Of a DNA stretch of 64,000 nucleotides, positions 40,931 through 48,335 are shown one piece after another (the first letter of the stretch is position 1; every line of letters begins with the position of its first letter). The stretch covers positions 310,001 through 374,000 of the forward strand of contig JACRMN010000012.1 of NCBI GenBank assembly GCA_016214955.1, in the 5' to 3' direction. Made by a program: the position numbers and the translations under genes. The notes under the pieces were generated by a model. The model saw only the letters and a program-made list of their open reading frames with translations, had not been told where the DNA came from and searched no databases. This stretch comes from Deltaproteobacteria bacterium. Lineage in GTDB: Bacteria > Myxococcota > Myxococcia > Myxococcales > Anaeromyxobacteraceae.

Positions 40931-41802
40931 CGGCGCACCTGGGCCTTGGCCCGGCCTTTGAGCAGCATCTCCGGATCGCGCTCCAGCGCCTCGACAAGCC
41001 GGCGCACCGCCACCGCCACCTCGCGCAGGTCGCGCCCGGTCTCGTCGAGGTTGGCCGCCAGCCGCGGCCCGCCCAGGTCGCCCAGCGAGTCGGAGGTCTG
41101 CTGCACGCTCTCCAGCAGGCCGCCGTCGGCGTCGACCCGGGCCAGCACGTGATCCAGCTGCGCCAGGGTCCGGGTGGCGCCGTCGAGGGTCGCCGCCGCC
41201 TTGGGGGCCAGCCCGCGCCGGTCCACCTCGTCGAGGAGCGCGCCCGCCCGGGTGACGACCACCCCCAGGTCGCGCACCAGGCCGGGGAGCTGATCGATGG
41301 CGCGCACCACCGCCTCCTCCAGGTTCTTCATCGTCGAGGGGATGGCCGGGATGTAGTTGCGCGGCTCGGGGAACGGCAGCGCCGGCGGCGGCTCGCCCCG
41401 GGTGTCGAAGAAGTCGATCTGCAGGTACTTGGTCCCGGTGAGCCCGGTCGAGGCGATCTGCACCCGCAGGTCGGGCGGCACCGAGAGCCGGGTCGCCTTG
41501 CCCTTGCTGGTGCCGACCAGGCCCAGCCGCTGCAGCACCGAGACCCCGAGGTCGTAGGAGAGCTCCACGTGGCGCCGATCCGGCGCCACCTCGATGGCCG
41601 AGACGCTGCCGATCTTCACCCCGCGAAAGCTCACCGGGGAGCCGACCTCGAGGCCGGTGACCGCCTCGTCGAAGTAGGACTGGTAGGTGACGGTGACGGT
41701 CTGCAGCGACCGGGAGGTGAGCGCGGTGCCCACGGCCACTCCGGCAAGCAGCGTCACCACCACGAAGGCGCCCAGCTTCCAGTGGTTGGTGGGTGCGCTC
41801 AC
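40927..41802 (-). CDS. mlaD: MlaD-like MCE-domain protein
   Basis: A 291-residue inner-membrane-anchored protein: one N-terminal helix (FVVVTLLAGVAVGTAL), one MCE domain (about 39-120; TVTYQSYFDEAVTGLEVGSPVSFRGVKIG) and a long helical C-terminal tail. MCE proteins form hexameric channels moving phospholipids between membranes. GTG start overlapping the MlaF-like stop. Confidence 0.92.
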   Translation of the reverse strand: MSAPTNHWKLGAFVVVTLLAGVAVGTALTSRSLQTVTVTYQSYFDEAVTGLEVGSPVSFRGVKIGSVSAIEVAPDRRHVELSYDLGVSVLQRLGLVGTSKGKATRLSVPPDLRVQIASTGLTGTKYLQIDFFDTRGEPPPALPFPEPRNYIPAIPSTMKNLEEAVVRAIDQLPGLVRDLGVVVTRAGALLDEVDRRGLAPKAAATLDGATRTLAQLDHVLARVDADGGLLESVQQTSDSLGDLGGPRLAANLDETGRDLREVAVAVRRLVEALERDPEMLLKGRAKAQVRR

Positions 41803-42545
41803 GGGGTCACCTCCTGCCGCGCGCGGTGGAAGAAGGCGCGCACGCGCGGGTCCTGGCTGGTGTCGCGCAAGAGGCGCGGGTCACCGCGCGCCACGATGCT
41901 GCGGGTGGCGCGGTCGAGCATGATGCAGCTCCCGGCGATCTTGAAGATGCTCTCGAGGTCGTGGGTGACCACCACGAAGGTGAGGCCCAGCTCCCTGTTG
42001 AGCTCCAGGATGAGCTCGTCGAGCTCGGCCGCGGAGACCGGGTCGAGCCCGGCGGAGGGCTCGTCGAGGAAGAGCAGGTCCGGCTCCAGCGCCATGGCCC
42101 GCGCGATGGCCACCCGCTTGCGCATCCCCCCCGACAGCTCCGCGGGCATCTGCTCCTCGGTGCGCTGCAGCCCGACCAGGCGCAGCTTGGCGGCGACGAT
42201 GCCGCCGATGGCGTCGAGCGGCAGGTCGGTCCACTCCTGCAGCGGCAGGGCCACGTTCTCCTCCACCGTCAGCGAGCCGAGCAGGGCGCCCGACTGGAAG
42301 GTCACGCCGAAGCGCGGCCGGCCGGACCGGGTCGGCCCCGGCTCCACGCCGCCGATGGCCACGGTCCCGCTCCGCGGCTCGTCGAGCCCCACCAGGCAGC
42401 GGAGGAGCGTGGACTTGCCGCAGCCGCTGGGCCCGAGGATGGCGAAGATCGTGCCCTGCTCGACCTCGAAGGTCGCGTCCTCCTGCAGCACCGTCTCGCC
42501 GAAGCCGATGGCGAGGTGGGCCACGCGGACGAGGGCGGTGCTCAC
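41799..42545 (-). CDS. mlaF: MlaF-like ABC transporter ATP-binding protein
   Basis: A 248-residue ATPase with Walker A GPSGCGKS, signature LSGGMRKRVAIARAMALEP and Walker B LLFLDEPSAGLD. It powers the MlaE-like permease for lipid transport across the envelope. GTG start overlapping the permease stop. Confidence 0.95.
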   Translation of the reverse strand: MSTALVRVAHLAIGFGETVLQEDATFEVEQGTIFAILGPSGCGKSTLLRCLVGLDEPRSGTVAIGGVEPGPTRSGRPRFGVTFQSGALLGSLTVEENVALPLQEWTDLPLDAIGGIVAAKLRLVGLQRTEEQMPAELSGGMRKRVAIARAMALEPDLLFLDEPSAGLDPVSAAELDELILELNRELGLTFVVVTHDLESIFKIAGSCIMLDRATRSIVARGDPRLLRDTSQDPRVRAFFHRARQEVTP

Positions 42546-43672
42546 ATGCCCCCCAGGCGGAACAGCGCCGTCAGGGCCGCGTCGGCGAGGATGAGGGTGA
42601 AGAGGGTGGTGACCACCGCCGCCGTCGTGCGCCGGCCCACCCCCTCGGCGCCGCCGGTGGTGGCCAGCCCCTGCTGGCAGCCGATGAGGGCGATGGCCAG
42701 CGCGAAGACCACGCTCTTCACGAGCCCCGAGGCGACGTCCCAGACGCTGACGGCGCGGATGGTCTCGTTGAGGTAGCCGCGCGGCGTCAGGTCCAGGTTC
42801 CAGACGCCGACCACCAGCCCGCCCAGCACCCCCGCCACGTCGGCCAGCAGCACGAGCAGCGGCAGCACCAGGACCAGCGCCAGGGTCCGCGGCAGCACCA
42901 GGTAGCGCATCGGCCCCAGGCCCATGGTGCGGAGCGCGTCGATCTCCTCGTTCACCCGCATGAAGCCCAGCTCGGCGGTGAAGGCGGCGCCGGAGCGGCC
43001 GCAGAGGACGATGGCCGTCATGAGCGGGCCCAGCTCGCGGCTCACCGAGATGCCGATCAGGTCGGCCACGTAGATGTTGGCGCCGTAGCGCCGGAACTGG
43101 GCCGAGGCCTGGAACGCCATCGCCAGGCCGACGAGGAAGTTGATGAGGACCACGATGGGCACCGCGTCGGCGCCCGAGCGCTCCATGGTGGCCGGCAGCT
43201 CGCGCCAGTTGGCCGAGCGAGGCGAGCGCAGCAGCGCCACCCCCGAGGCGGTCATCTGCCCCAGGAAGGCCAGCGCCAGCTGCACCTCGCGCAGGACCGC
43301 CAGGGTGGCGCGCCCCAGCTGGTCGAAGGTGCCCAGCGGACGCCGCGAGCGGAGCCGCGCCACCCGGGCGTCGCCGCCGTAGAGGTGGACGACCCGCTGG
43401 ACGCGCTCGCCCGCGGCAACGAACTCGGACCGGACTCCGCGCCGCTGCAGCTCCGCGCGCAGGCAGGCGAGCAGCGCCATGGCGCCGCCGTCGATGCGCT
43501 CCACGGCCGAGAGCTCGAAGTCGAGGCTCTGGCCGCGCGCCGCGCTGGACTCCAGCCGGCGGAGCTCCTCCCAGAGCGGGCCGGCCTCGGCAAGCGTCAG
43601 GCTGCCGCCGAGGCGGAGCTCGCCCCGGTCGGCGCCGGTCTCGATGCGCTGGATGGTGAACGAAGGCGTCAA
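42542..43672 (-). CDS. mlaE: MlaE-like lipid ABC permease with N-terminal STAS domain
   Basis: A 376-residue protein: a STAS domain (about 1-100; LSAVERIDGGAMALLACLRAEL) fused to the MlaE permease (about 120-376; MAIVLCGRSGAAFTAELGFMRVNEEIDAL). In many species a STAS protein is separate (MlaB) and regulates the transporter; fusions are known in deltaproteobacteria. It starts at TTG with GGAG five bases upstream. The first gene of the operon lies 66 bp after a separate sigma54-type gene, separated by a hairpin. Confidence 0.9.
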   Translation of the reverse strand: MTPSFTIQRIETGADRGELRLGGSLTLAEAGPLWEELRRLESSAARGQSLDFELSAVERIDGGAMALLACLRAELQRRGVRSEFVAAGERVQRVVHLYGGDARVARLRSRRPLGTFDQLGRATLAVLREVQLALAFLGQMTASGVALLRSPRSANWRELPATMERSGADAVPIVVLINFLVGLAMAFQASAQFRRYGANIYVADLIGISVSRELGPLMTAIVLCGRSGAAFTAELGFMRVNEEIDALRTMGLGPMRYLVLPRTLALVLVLPLLVLLADVAGVLGGLVVGVWNLDLTPRGYLNETIRAVSVWDVASGLVKSVVFALAIALIGCQQGLATTGGAEGVGRRTTAAVVTTLFTLILADAALTALFRLGGM

Positions 43673-43684
43673 CGGAGCTCCGAC

Positions 43685-43720
43685 TCCGGTGAGAACCGGC
43701 GCTCCCGGGCCCTCACCGGA
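43685..43720 (-). terminator. Hairpin between the WYR-motif lipoprotein gene and the Mla operon
   Basis: A perfect 9-bp inverted repeat, TCCGGTGAG/CTCACCGGA, with an 18-base loop lies just downstream of the leftward lipoprotein gene. It probably limits read-through of that sigma54-type transcript into the Mla operon. Confidence 0.5.
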
Positions 43721-43738
43721 ACCCGGGGCGGCGCCACG

Positions 43739-44143
43739 CTAGCGGCGGTCGACCGGGCCTTCCCGGCCGTCGTGCTGGTGCTCGTGCTCGCGCTCGCCGT
43801 GCCGGACTTCCTCGCCGCGGTAGTGCCGGTAGCGGCCCGGGGGAGACTGCGCGATGGCAACCGGAACGCTGCGGTGCTCGACCCGCGACCAGCGGCCGCG
43901 GTGGTCGTTGGTGCGGTACCAGTAGCGGTCGTTGCGGGTCCAGTAGTAGCCGTTGGAGTAGAAGACCTCGCCGTCCCAGTCGCGGACGACGCTGACGCCC
44001 GGCTGGATCGTCACCAGCGGAGGCGCTGCGGGGAGGTTCAGCGTGAAGGCCGCCTCTCCGCCCACCATCTGGCCATCCTCTCCAACCGTGGCGAAGCAGC
44101 CGCCGAGGGCAATCGCCGCGATCATGCTCGTCAGTTTCATCAT
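43739..44143 (-). CDS. Small lipoprotein with a YYWTRNDRYWYR motif, copy A
   Basis: A 134-residue protein with lipobox AIALGGC. The mature part reads PPLVTIQPGVSVVRDWDGEVFYSNGYYW then NDRYWYRTNDHRGRWSRVE, closely matching the exported protein at 57494-58087. The tail is rich in His, Arg and Glu. AAAGGA precedes the first of two ATGs. Function unknown; likely an envelope protein. It has a candidate sigma54 promoter at 44170-44186. Confidence 0.8.
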   Translation of the reverse strand: MMKLTSMIAAIALGGCFATVGEDGQMVGGEAAFTLNLPAAPPLVTIQPGVSVVRDWDGEVFYSNGYYWTRNDRYWYRTNDHRGRWSRVEHRSVPVAIAQSPPGRYRHYRGEEVRHGEREHEHQHDGREGPVDRR

Positions 44144-44169
44144 GAAGCACATCCTTTCACCCGGAGGGC

Positions 44170-44186
44170 TGCACGGCCCGCGCCAA
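44170..44186 (-). promoter_or_regulatory. Candidate sigma54 promoter for the copy A lipoprotein
   Basis: Reads TTGGCGCG-N4-GTGCA on the minus strand, with GG (-24) and GC (-12) exactly 10 bases apart. The consensus is TTGGCACG-N4-TTGCA. Transcription would start near 44159, 16 bases before the ATG. It is back-to-back with the rightward sigma54 candidate at 44202-44218. Confidence 0.7.
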
Positions 44187-44201
44187 CCCCTGGTCGGAGG
44201 A

Positions 44202-44218
44202 GAGGCCCGTCGCCTGCA
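44202..44218 (+). promoter_or_regulatory. Candidate sigma54 promoter for the 83-aa lipoprotein
   Basis: Reads GAGGCCCG-N4-CTGCA with GG-N10-GC spacing. Start of transcription would be near 44229, 33 bases before the ATG. Confidence 0.6.
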
Positions 44219-44261
44219 GGAGCTGGGGTGCGGCGAGCGGGGAAGCAGAGGAGGTACGCCC

Positions 44262-44513
44262 ATGCGGAAGCTGCTCGGTGCCATCGTCGCGGTGGGCTTC
44301 GCCGCCAGTGCCGGATGCCTGGCGACGCTGGGAGGCCCGGAGGGCCGGCAGGAGTCCGGGTGGCGCGGGGAGCCGCTGGAGGACGAGCAGGGTCTGGAGC
44401 ACGATCCGGGGCGGCGCCGCGACGGAGGCGACGAGGAGCGCGAGCGCGGCAGGGAGCGCGACAACGGGCACGGCGCCGGCGCAGGCGAGGGCGGCGACCC
44501 GGATCTCGGGTAG
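44262..44513 (+). CDS. Small lipoprotein, highly charged
   Basis: An 83-residue protein with signal peptide and lipobox (AVGFAASAGC, Cys19) and a short, strongly charged mature part (RRRDGGDEERERGRERDNGHG) that looks disordered. GAGGAGGT precedes the ATG at good spacing. Unknown function; expected to be envelope-attached. Divergent from the copy A lipoprotein gene. Confidence 0.65.
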   Translation: MRKLLGAIVAVGFAASAGCLATLGGPEGRQESGWRGEPLEDEQGLEHDPGRRRDGGDEERERGRERDNGHGAGAGEGGDPDLG

Positions 44514-44523
44514 CGAAGGGGGC

Positions 44524-44544
44524 GTTCGCGGAACGTTCGCGAAC
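44524..44544. promoter_or_regulatory. Enhancer-like palindrome cluster (UAS 1)
   Basis: The stretch contains GTTCGCGGAAC, GAACGTTC (44531-44538) and GTTCGCGAAC (44535-44544) overlapping one another. GAACGTTC-type sites recur in other intergenic gaps of this locus, mostly upstream of sigma54 candidates. From here it could act on the promoter at 44790 (about 250 bp away) and, by looping, on the divergent pair near 44190. Confidence 0.65.
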
Positions 44545-44789
44545 GGCGCGGGGGCAGCGCCCGCTCGCCGCGCGCCGGGAAGTCCGCGCGCTTGGGCCCG
44601 GGTGCCCCGGAGCGTGGCAGGCCCGGGGCGTGCTTGAGCGTTGGCCCGTGACGCCCCGGAACCCGATCGCGGCGCCGGCCGCCTCCGCGGGACTCGCGCC
44701 CGCGCGGCGGGGGCGGAGCGTGCGCCTCGTGCTCCTCTCTTCCCGGGAAGGCGCCACGACGCTGCTCGCGCCGGGCCGCGGGAAGCCGC

Positions 44790-44806
44790 CGGGCGCGCGG
44801 CTTGCA
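44790..44806 (+). promoter_or_regulatory. Candidate sigma54 promoter of the four-gene membrane operon
   Basis: Reads CGGGCGCG-N4-TTGCA with exact GG-N10-GC spacing and a perfect -12 TTGCA. Transcription would begin near 44817, 38 bases before the first ATG. Confidence 0.65.
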
Positions 44807-44854
44807 CTGGAGGCTGCCACGGGGCTGCTGACCGAGGGCCCAGGGAGACCGCTG

Positions 44855-45076
44855 ATGAGCCCCATGAAGATCGCCGCCATTGCGCTGATCGTCGCCGGTG
44901 TGCTGGGCCTGCTGTACGGATCGTTCAGCTATACCAAGGAGACCCACACCGCCAACGTGGGCTCCCTCACGCTCTCGGTGAAGGACAAGGAGCGGGTCAA
45001 CATTCCGGCCTGGGCGGGGGTCGCGGCGATCGTGGCCGGCGGCCTGCTGCTGGTGGTGCCGAGGCGGCGGAGCTGA
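44855..45076 (+). CDS. Small two-helix membrane protein (SFSYTKETH family)
   Basis: A 73-residue protein with two transmembrane helices around a short outside loop: MKIAAIALIVAGVLGLLYGSFSYTKETH, then VGSLTLSVKDKERVNIPAWAGVAAIVAGGLLLVV. This compact family is common beside stress-related genes in proteobacteria, without known function. GGGAG lies 7 bases before the ATG. First gene of the operon 44855-46950. Confidence 0.8.
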   Translation: MSPMKIAAIALIVAGVLGLLYGSFSYTKETHTANVGSLTLSVKDKERVNIPAWAGVAAIVAGGLLLVVPRRRS

Positions 45077-45125
45077 CCCGCCCGGCGGCCGTGCGCGGCC
45101 GCAGCGTGTCGGCGGAGGAGCCCCG

Positions 45126-45563
45126 ATGACGACCGAGAGCTGGGGAGTGGCGCTGGTGGTCCTCGCGGCCGTCCTGGTGGGCGCTGCCATCCCGGCGCTG
45201 GTTCAGCTGCGCGCGACCCTGCGGGCCGTCGAGCGGACGCTGCAGCGCTCCGGGGCCCGGCTCGACGAGGCGCTCGCCGCCACCCTGGCAGCCGCGGGCC
45301 GGATCGACGCCGTGGTCGTCCGGCTGGAGAAGGGCGGGAGGGTGGAGGAGCTCGTCGACGGCCTCGCCGCCGCCAGCCGGCTGGTGGTCCAGCTGCGGGA
45401 CACGGTGCGAGTGGCCTCCGCCGTGGGCGCGGCAGTGGCACCGGCGGTGGCGGCGGCGGTCCGCGCCCTCCGGCAGGAGCCCGAGGCGGCGGCCACGCCG
45501 CTGCGATCCGCCGGAGCCGATTCCGCTGTCCCACACGAACCGAGAAGGCAGGCAAGTCCATGA
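45126..45563 (+). CDS. DUF948-like membrane-anchored protein
   Basis: A 145-residue protein with one N-terminal helix (WGVALVVLAAVLVGAAIPALVQL) followed by a long amphipathic helical region (RATLRAVERTLQRSGARLDEAL...), as in DUF948 proteins, which often sit beside YtxH genes as here. Its stop overlaps the YtxH ATG. Confidence 0.8.
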   Translation: MTTESWGVALVVLAAVLVGAAIPALVQLRATLRAVERTLQRSGARLDEALAATLAAAGRIDAVVVRLEKGGRVEELVDGLAAASRLVVQLRDTVRVASAVGAAVAPAVAAAVRALRQEPEAAATPLRSAGADSAVPHEPRRQASP

Positions 45564-45799
45564 CACAGCACGAGCAGTCCAGCGGCAGTGGAGTTCTCAC
45601 CCTGTTCCTCACCTTCCTGGGAGGCGCGCTCCTCGGCGGGGTGGCGGCGGCCCTGTTCACCCCCCGCTCCGGAGCCGAGATGCGGCGCCGCATCGCCGGC
45701 GTCGCGGGCGAGACCCAGGAGGTGGCGTCCCGCGTGCCGAAGGCGATGCGAGAGGCCTCCAGCGCCGCGCAGGACGCCTTCGTCGCAGCGCTCAAGTGA
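45560..45799 (+). CDS. YtxH-domain general-stress-type membrane protein
   Basis: A 79-residue protein with a glycine-rich helix (TFLGGALLGGVAAALFTPRSGAEMRRRI), the YtxH signature, and a short helical tail. YtxH of Bacillus is a general stress protein of unknown mechanism. ATG overlaps the previous stop (ATGA) and its stop overlaps the next GTG. Confidence 0.88.
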   Translation: MTQHEQSSGSGVLTLFLTFLGGALLGGVAAALFTPRSGAEMRRRIAGVAGETQEVASRVPKAMREASSAAQDAFVAALK

Positions 45800-46950
45800 G
45801 GCACCCCCGGGCGCCGCCGGCCATGCCCGGGGCGGGCCTGCCCCGAGGCGGGCTCGCGGCCGCCCGGGCCCAGCAGGCGCTCGCCAGCGCGCCCGCGCGC
45901 CGCAGCGTGCAGGTGGGGCTGGGCACGATCTTCAAGGTCTGCTTCGGCGCGGCGGCGGTGCTGGCCCTCGTCACCTTCCTGCTCTCCACCCGCGTCGCCC
46001 TGACGCTGGCGCTGTGCGCCGCCATGGTGGCCATCCTGCTCGACCACGCCGTCGAGGCCCTGGTGCACCGGGGGCTCCGGCGCTCCTGGTCCATCGTGCT
46101 GGTGATGGTCGCGGCCAGCGCGCTGCTGGCCGGGCTGGGCCTGCTGCTCATCCCGCCCGTCGTCGAGCAGGCCGTGGAGCTGGTCGCGGCGGCGCCGGCG
46201 CTGTGGGACAGGCTGCAGCACACCCGCTGGTTCCTCCGCCTCGACGCCTGGCTCCACATCCAGCAGCAGCTGCGCGCCTCGGGCGCCGCCGCGGTGGGGG
46301 CGGTCAACCCGGTGCTGGCGGCCATCGGCGGCGCCATCACCGCGCTGGCGGGGCTCCTCGGTTCCCTCTTCCTGGCCCTGTCGATGCTGGTGTTCGGCCG
46401 CGGCCTGGTGGCGGGGGCCCTGGCGGAGCTGGAGCCGGCCGGGCGCGAGCGCGCCCTGCGGGTGGCCGGCAGGATCTACCGCTCGGTGGGCGGCTACCTG
46501 GCCGGCCTGCTGGGCATCTGCACCGTCAACGCCATCCTCACCACCGCCTTCCTGGCCATCATCCAGGTCCCCTTCTACCTCCCCCTCGGCGTGCTGAGCG
46601 GCGCCTCGAGCCTGGTCCCCTACGTCGGACCGCTGGTGGTGGGCGTGGCCGTCACCCTCTTCGCGGCCGCCACCGGGGGAGCGTGGATCGGGCTGGCGGC
46701 GGCCATCTACTTCGCCGTGTACGGCCAGCTGGAGGGCAACGTGCTCGCGCCCTTCGTGTACCGGCGCACCGCGCACGTGAACCAGCTCGTGACCCTGCTC
46801 GCCATGCTCTTCCTGGTGGAGCTCATGGGCACCGTCGGCGCGGTGGTGGCGGTGCCGGTGGCCGCGGCGGCCCAGGTCGTCGTCGCCGAGCTCGTGGCCA
46901 TGCGCCGCGAGCGGGTCCGCCCCGGTGGCGATGCCCCGACCCCGGGCTGA
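45796..46950 (+). CDS. AI-2E family transporter (PerM/YdiK-like permease)
   Basis: A 384-residue membrane protein with about eight helices in the AI-2E arrangement: paired N-terminal helices, a cytoplasmic/periplasmic insertion, and GVLSGASSLVPYVGPLVVG typical of the family. Members export autoinducer-2, act as Na+/H+ antiporters, or are uncharacterised. The start is GTG, overlapping the YtxH stop. Confidence 0.9.
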   Translation: MRHPRAPPAMPGAGLPRGGLAAARAQQALASAPARRSVQVGLGTIFKVCFGAAAVLALVTFLLSTRVALTLALCAAMVAILLDHAVEALVHRGLRRSWSIVLVMVAASALLAGLGLLLIPPVVEQAVELVAAAPALWDRLQHTRWFLRLDAWLHIQQQLRASGAAAVGAVNPVLAAIGGAITALAGLLGSLFLALSMLVFGRGLVAGALAELEPAGRERALRVAGRIYRSVGGYLAGLLGICTVNAILTTAFLAIIQVPFYLPLGVLSGASSLVPYVGPLVVGVAVTLFAAATGGAWIGLAAAIYFAVYGQLEGNVLAPFVYRRTAHVNQLVTLLAMLFLVELMGTVGAVVAVPVAAAAQVVVAELVAMRRERVRPGGDAPTPG

Positions 46951-47033
46951 AGCAGAACGCGGCCGGATCCCGCGCCAGTCCCGGTTGGCACCGGTGCACG
47001 GGATCCGACCGCCGACCGATCGTGCGGAGGGCG

Positions 47034-47351
47034 CTACTTCACGACCAGGTCGTTCCTGACGCTCCCCACCCCGTGCACGCCCGCCGCCACCTTGCCGGCC
47101 AGGCGCACGCTCGCGGACGAATCCACGAAGCCGCTGAGCTGGACCACGTCCTTGTAGGTCTTGACGCTGATCTGGAGCGAGTGGAGCGAGGGCTCGTTGA
47201 GGATCGCGGCCTTCACCTTGGTGGTGATGACCGAGTCGTCGACGTACTCGCCCGCGCTCTCCGTCGTCCTGGTGGAGGCGCACCCCACCATGGTCGGTCC
47301 CGCCAGGGCCAGCCCCGCGGCGGCGAGGAGCGTGAGCTTGAATCGGGTCAT
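47034..47351 (-). CDS. BON-domain lipoprotein (OsmY-like)
   Basis: A 105-residue protein: lipobox region LAGPTMVGC, then one BON domain (DDSVITTKVKAAILNEPSLHSLQISVKTYKDVVQLSGFVDS...). BON domains bind phospholipid and protect against osmotic or envelope stress in OsmY and DolP. GGGAG precedes the ATG. A strong sigma54 candidate lies 28 bases upstream. Confidence 0.88.
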   Translation of the reverse strand: MTRFKLTLLAAAGLALAGPTMVGCASTRTTESAGEYVDDSVITTKVKAAILNEPSLHSLQISVKTYKDVVQLSGFVDSSASVRLAGKVAAGVHGVGSVRNDLVVK

Positions 47352-47378
47352 TGTCGGTCTCCCTTCCCGCCGAGCCGG

Positions 47379-47395
47379 TGCACCCACCGTGCCCG
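47379..47395 (-). promoter_or_regulatory. Candidate sigma54 promoter of the BON lipoprotein
   Basis: Reads CGGGCACG-N4-GTGCA on the minus strand, GG-N10-GC spacing exact. GGCACG is a perfect -24 core. Transcription would start near 47368, 17 bases before the ATG. Confidence 0.78.
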
Positions 47396-47462
47396 CGGTC
47401 GCGAACCCGGAAGGGCCCCGGCCCTGCGGCCACCTTGCCGCCTCGGCCGGCCGCGCCGGGTC

Positions 47463-47474
47463 GTTCGCGAACGT
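47463..47474. promoter_or_regulatory. Enhancer-like palindrome (UAS 2)
   Basis: GTTCGCGAAC followed by GT; overlaps a GAACGTCC half-variant of the GAACGTTC core. It lies about 70 bp upstream of the -24 element of the BON promoter, a normal distance for a sigma54 activator. Confidence 0.6.
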
Positions 47475-47494
47475 CCCGCCGGCGTCCGCGCCCA

Positions 47495-48103
47495 TCACAG
47501 CGCCACGCCGAGGCGGAGCGAGCCGCCGAACTGAGAGCCGCCCAGCTTGTAGGTGGCGTTTCCGGAGGCCAGGGTCACCTGCACGTTCTCGCTGGTCACG
47601 TCCCAGCGCGCGAAGGCCCAGACGCCAACGATCAGCATGCCGTCGGGCCCGAACCGCATCGAGAGGCCGGGGCGCAGGCCGGCCGAGACCAGCCAGACCT
47701 CGCTCTTGCTGCGGGTCAGCACCCTCGCGTCCTTGAGCAGGTCGCCGTACCGGTGCGCGCCCAGCTCGCCCAGCAGCTCCAGCCGCAGCCCGGTGCCGAA
47801 GCCCACGCCGGCGAGCGCGCCCAGCAGCGTCGTGCTCCCGTCCTGCCCCGGGCGGCCGATCTCCCCGATGACTCCGAGCTCCAGGAGGCCTCCCCGGTAG
47901 ATGGCGGTGGCGCCCACGTGCGTCGAGGTGCCCTCGAGGAGGGCCGAGCCCTTCAGGCCGCCGATGCCGCTCTTCAGGCCCAGCGAGTCGTACTTGTCGG
48001 CCCCGTAGTGGACCGAGAGGTCGAAGCCGGTCTCCTCGTAGGCCAGGGCCGGCGAGGCGAGAAGGGCGCAGGAGAGCGCCAGAAAGGTCTGCAGGGTCCG
48101 CAT
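47495..48103 (-). CDS. Exported beta-barrel-like outer-membrane protein
   Basis: A 202-residue protein with a clear signal peptide (MRTLQTFLALSCALLASPALA) and a mature part of alternating strands with many glycines and aromatic ends (GFDLSVHYGADKYDSLGL ... YKLGGSQFGGSLRLGVAL), like an eight-stranded barrel. No family recognised. A sigma54 candidate lies 93-109 bases upstream. Confidence 0.75.
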   Translation of the reverse strand: MRTLQTFLALSCALLASPALAYEETGFDLSVHYGADKYDSLGLKSGIGGLKGSALLEGTSTHVGATAIYRGGLLELGVIGEIGRPGQDGSTTLLGALAGVGFGTGLRLELLGELGAHRYGDLLKDARVLTRSKSEVWLVSAGLRPGLSMRFGPDGMLIVGVWAFARWDVTSENVQVTLASGNATYKLGGSQFGGSLRLGVAL

Positions 48104-48195
48104 GTAAGGCTCCAGCCCGCCGTGCCGCCGTTGGCGCTCCCCGGCGCTCGGCGGCGTCGTGCCATGGGGCGCTGCGATGTGCAGGCGCTCCCTGG

Positions 48196-48212
48196 AGCAC
48201 GGGCCGTGCCGG
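48196..48212 (-). promoter_or_regulatory. Candidate sigma54 promoter of the barrel-like protein
   Basis: Reads CCGGCACG-N4-GTGCT on the minus strand with exact GG-N10-GC spacing. Start would be near 48185, an 82-base leader. Confidence 0.72.
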
Positions 48213-48265
48213 ATGGGCTGGCTCGGAAGGAGCGCCGCCGCCGGTCCAGGCGGCCGGCGCCCGGG

Positions 48266-48278
48266 GACGTTCGCGGAC
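48266..48278. promoter_or_regulatory. Enhancer-like palindrome (UAS 3)
   Basis: GACGTTCGCGGAC; the core GGACGTTC (48265-48272) differs by one base from GAACGTTC. It lies about 56 bp upstream of the -24 element of the barrel-like protein's promoter. Confidence 0.5.
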
Positions 48279-48335
48279 GACCGCGGCGGGGCCCGGCCCG
48301 CCGCGAAGGCGGGCCGACGGGCGGGCCCAGTACGC

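Larger units (their letters stand above)
44514..44854 (+). other. Intergenic region with enhancer-like palindromes and a promoter
   Basis: The 341 bases between two small rightward genes carry the palindrome cluster at 44524-44544 and the sigma54-type promoter at 44790-44806. The remainder (44545-44789) shows no gene I can support. Confidence 0.5.
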
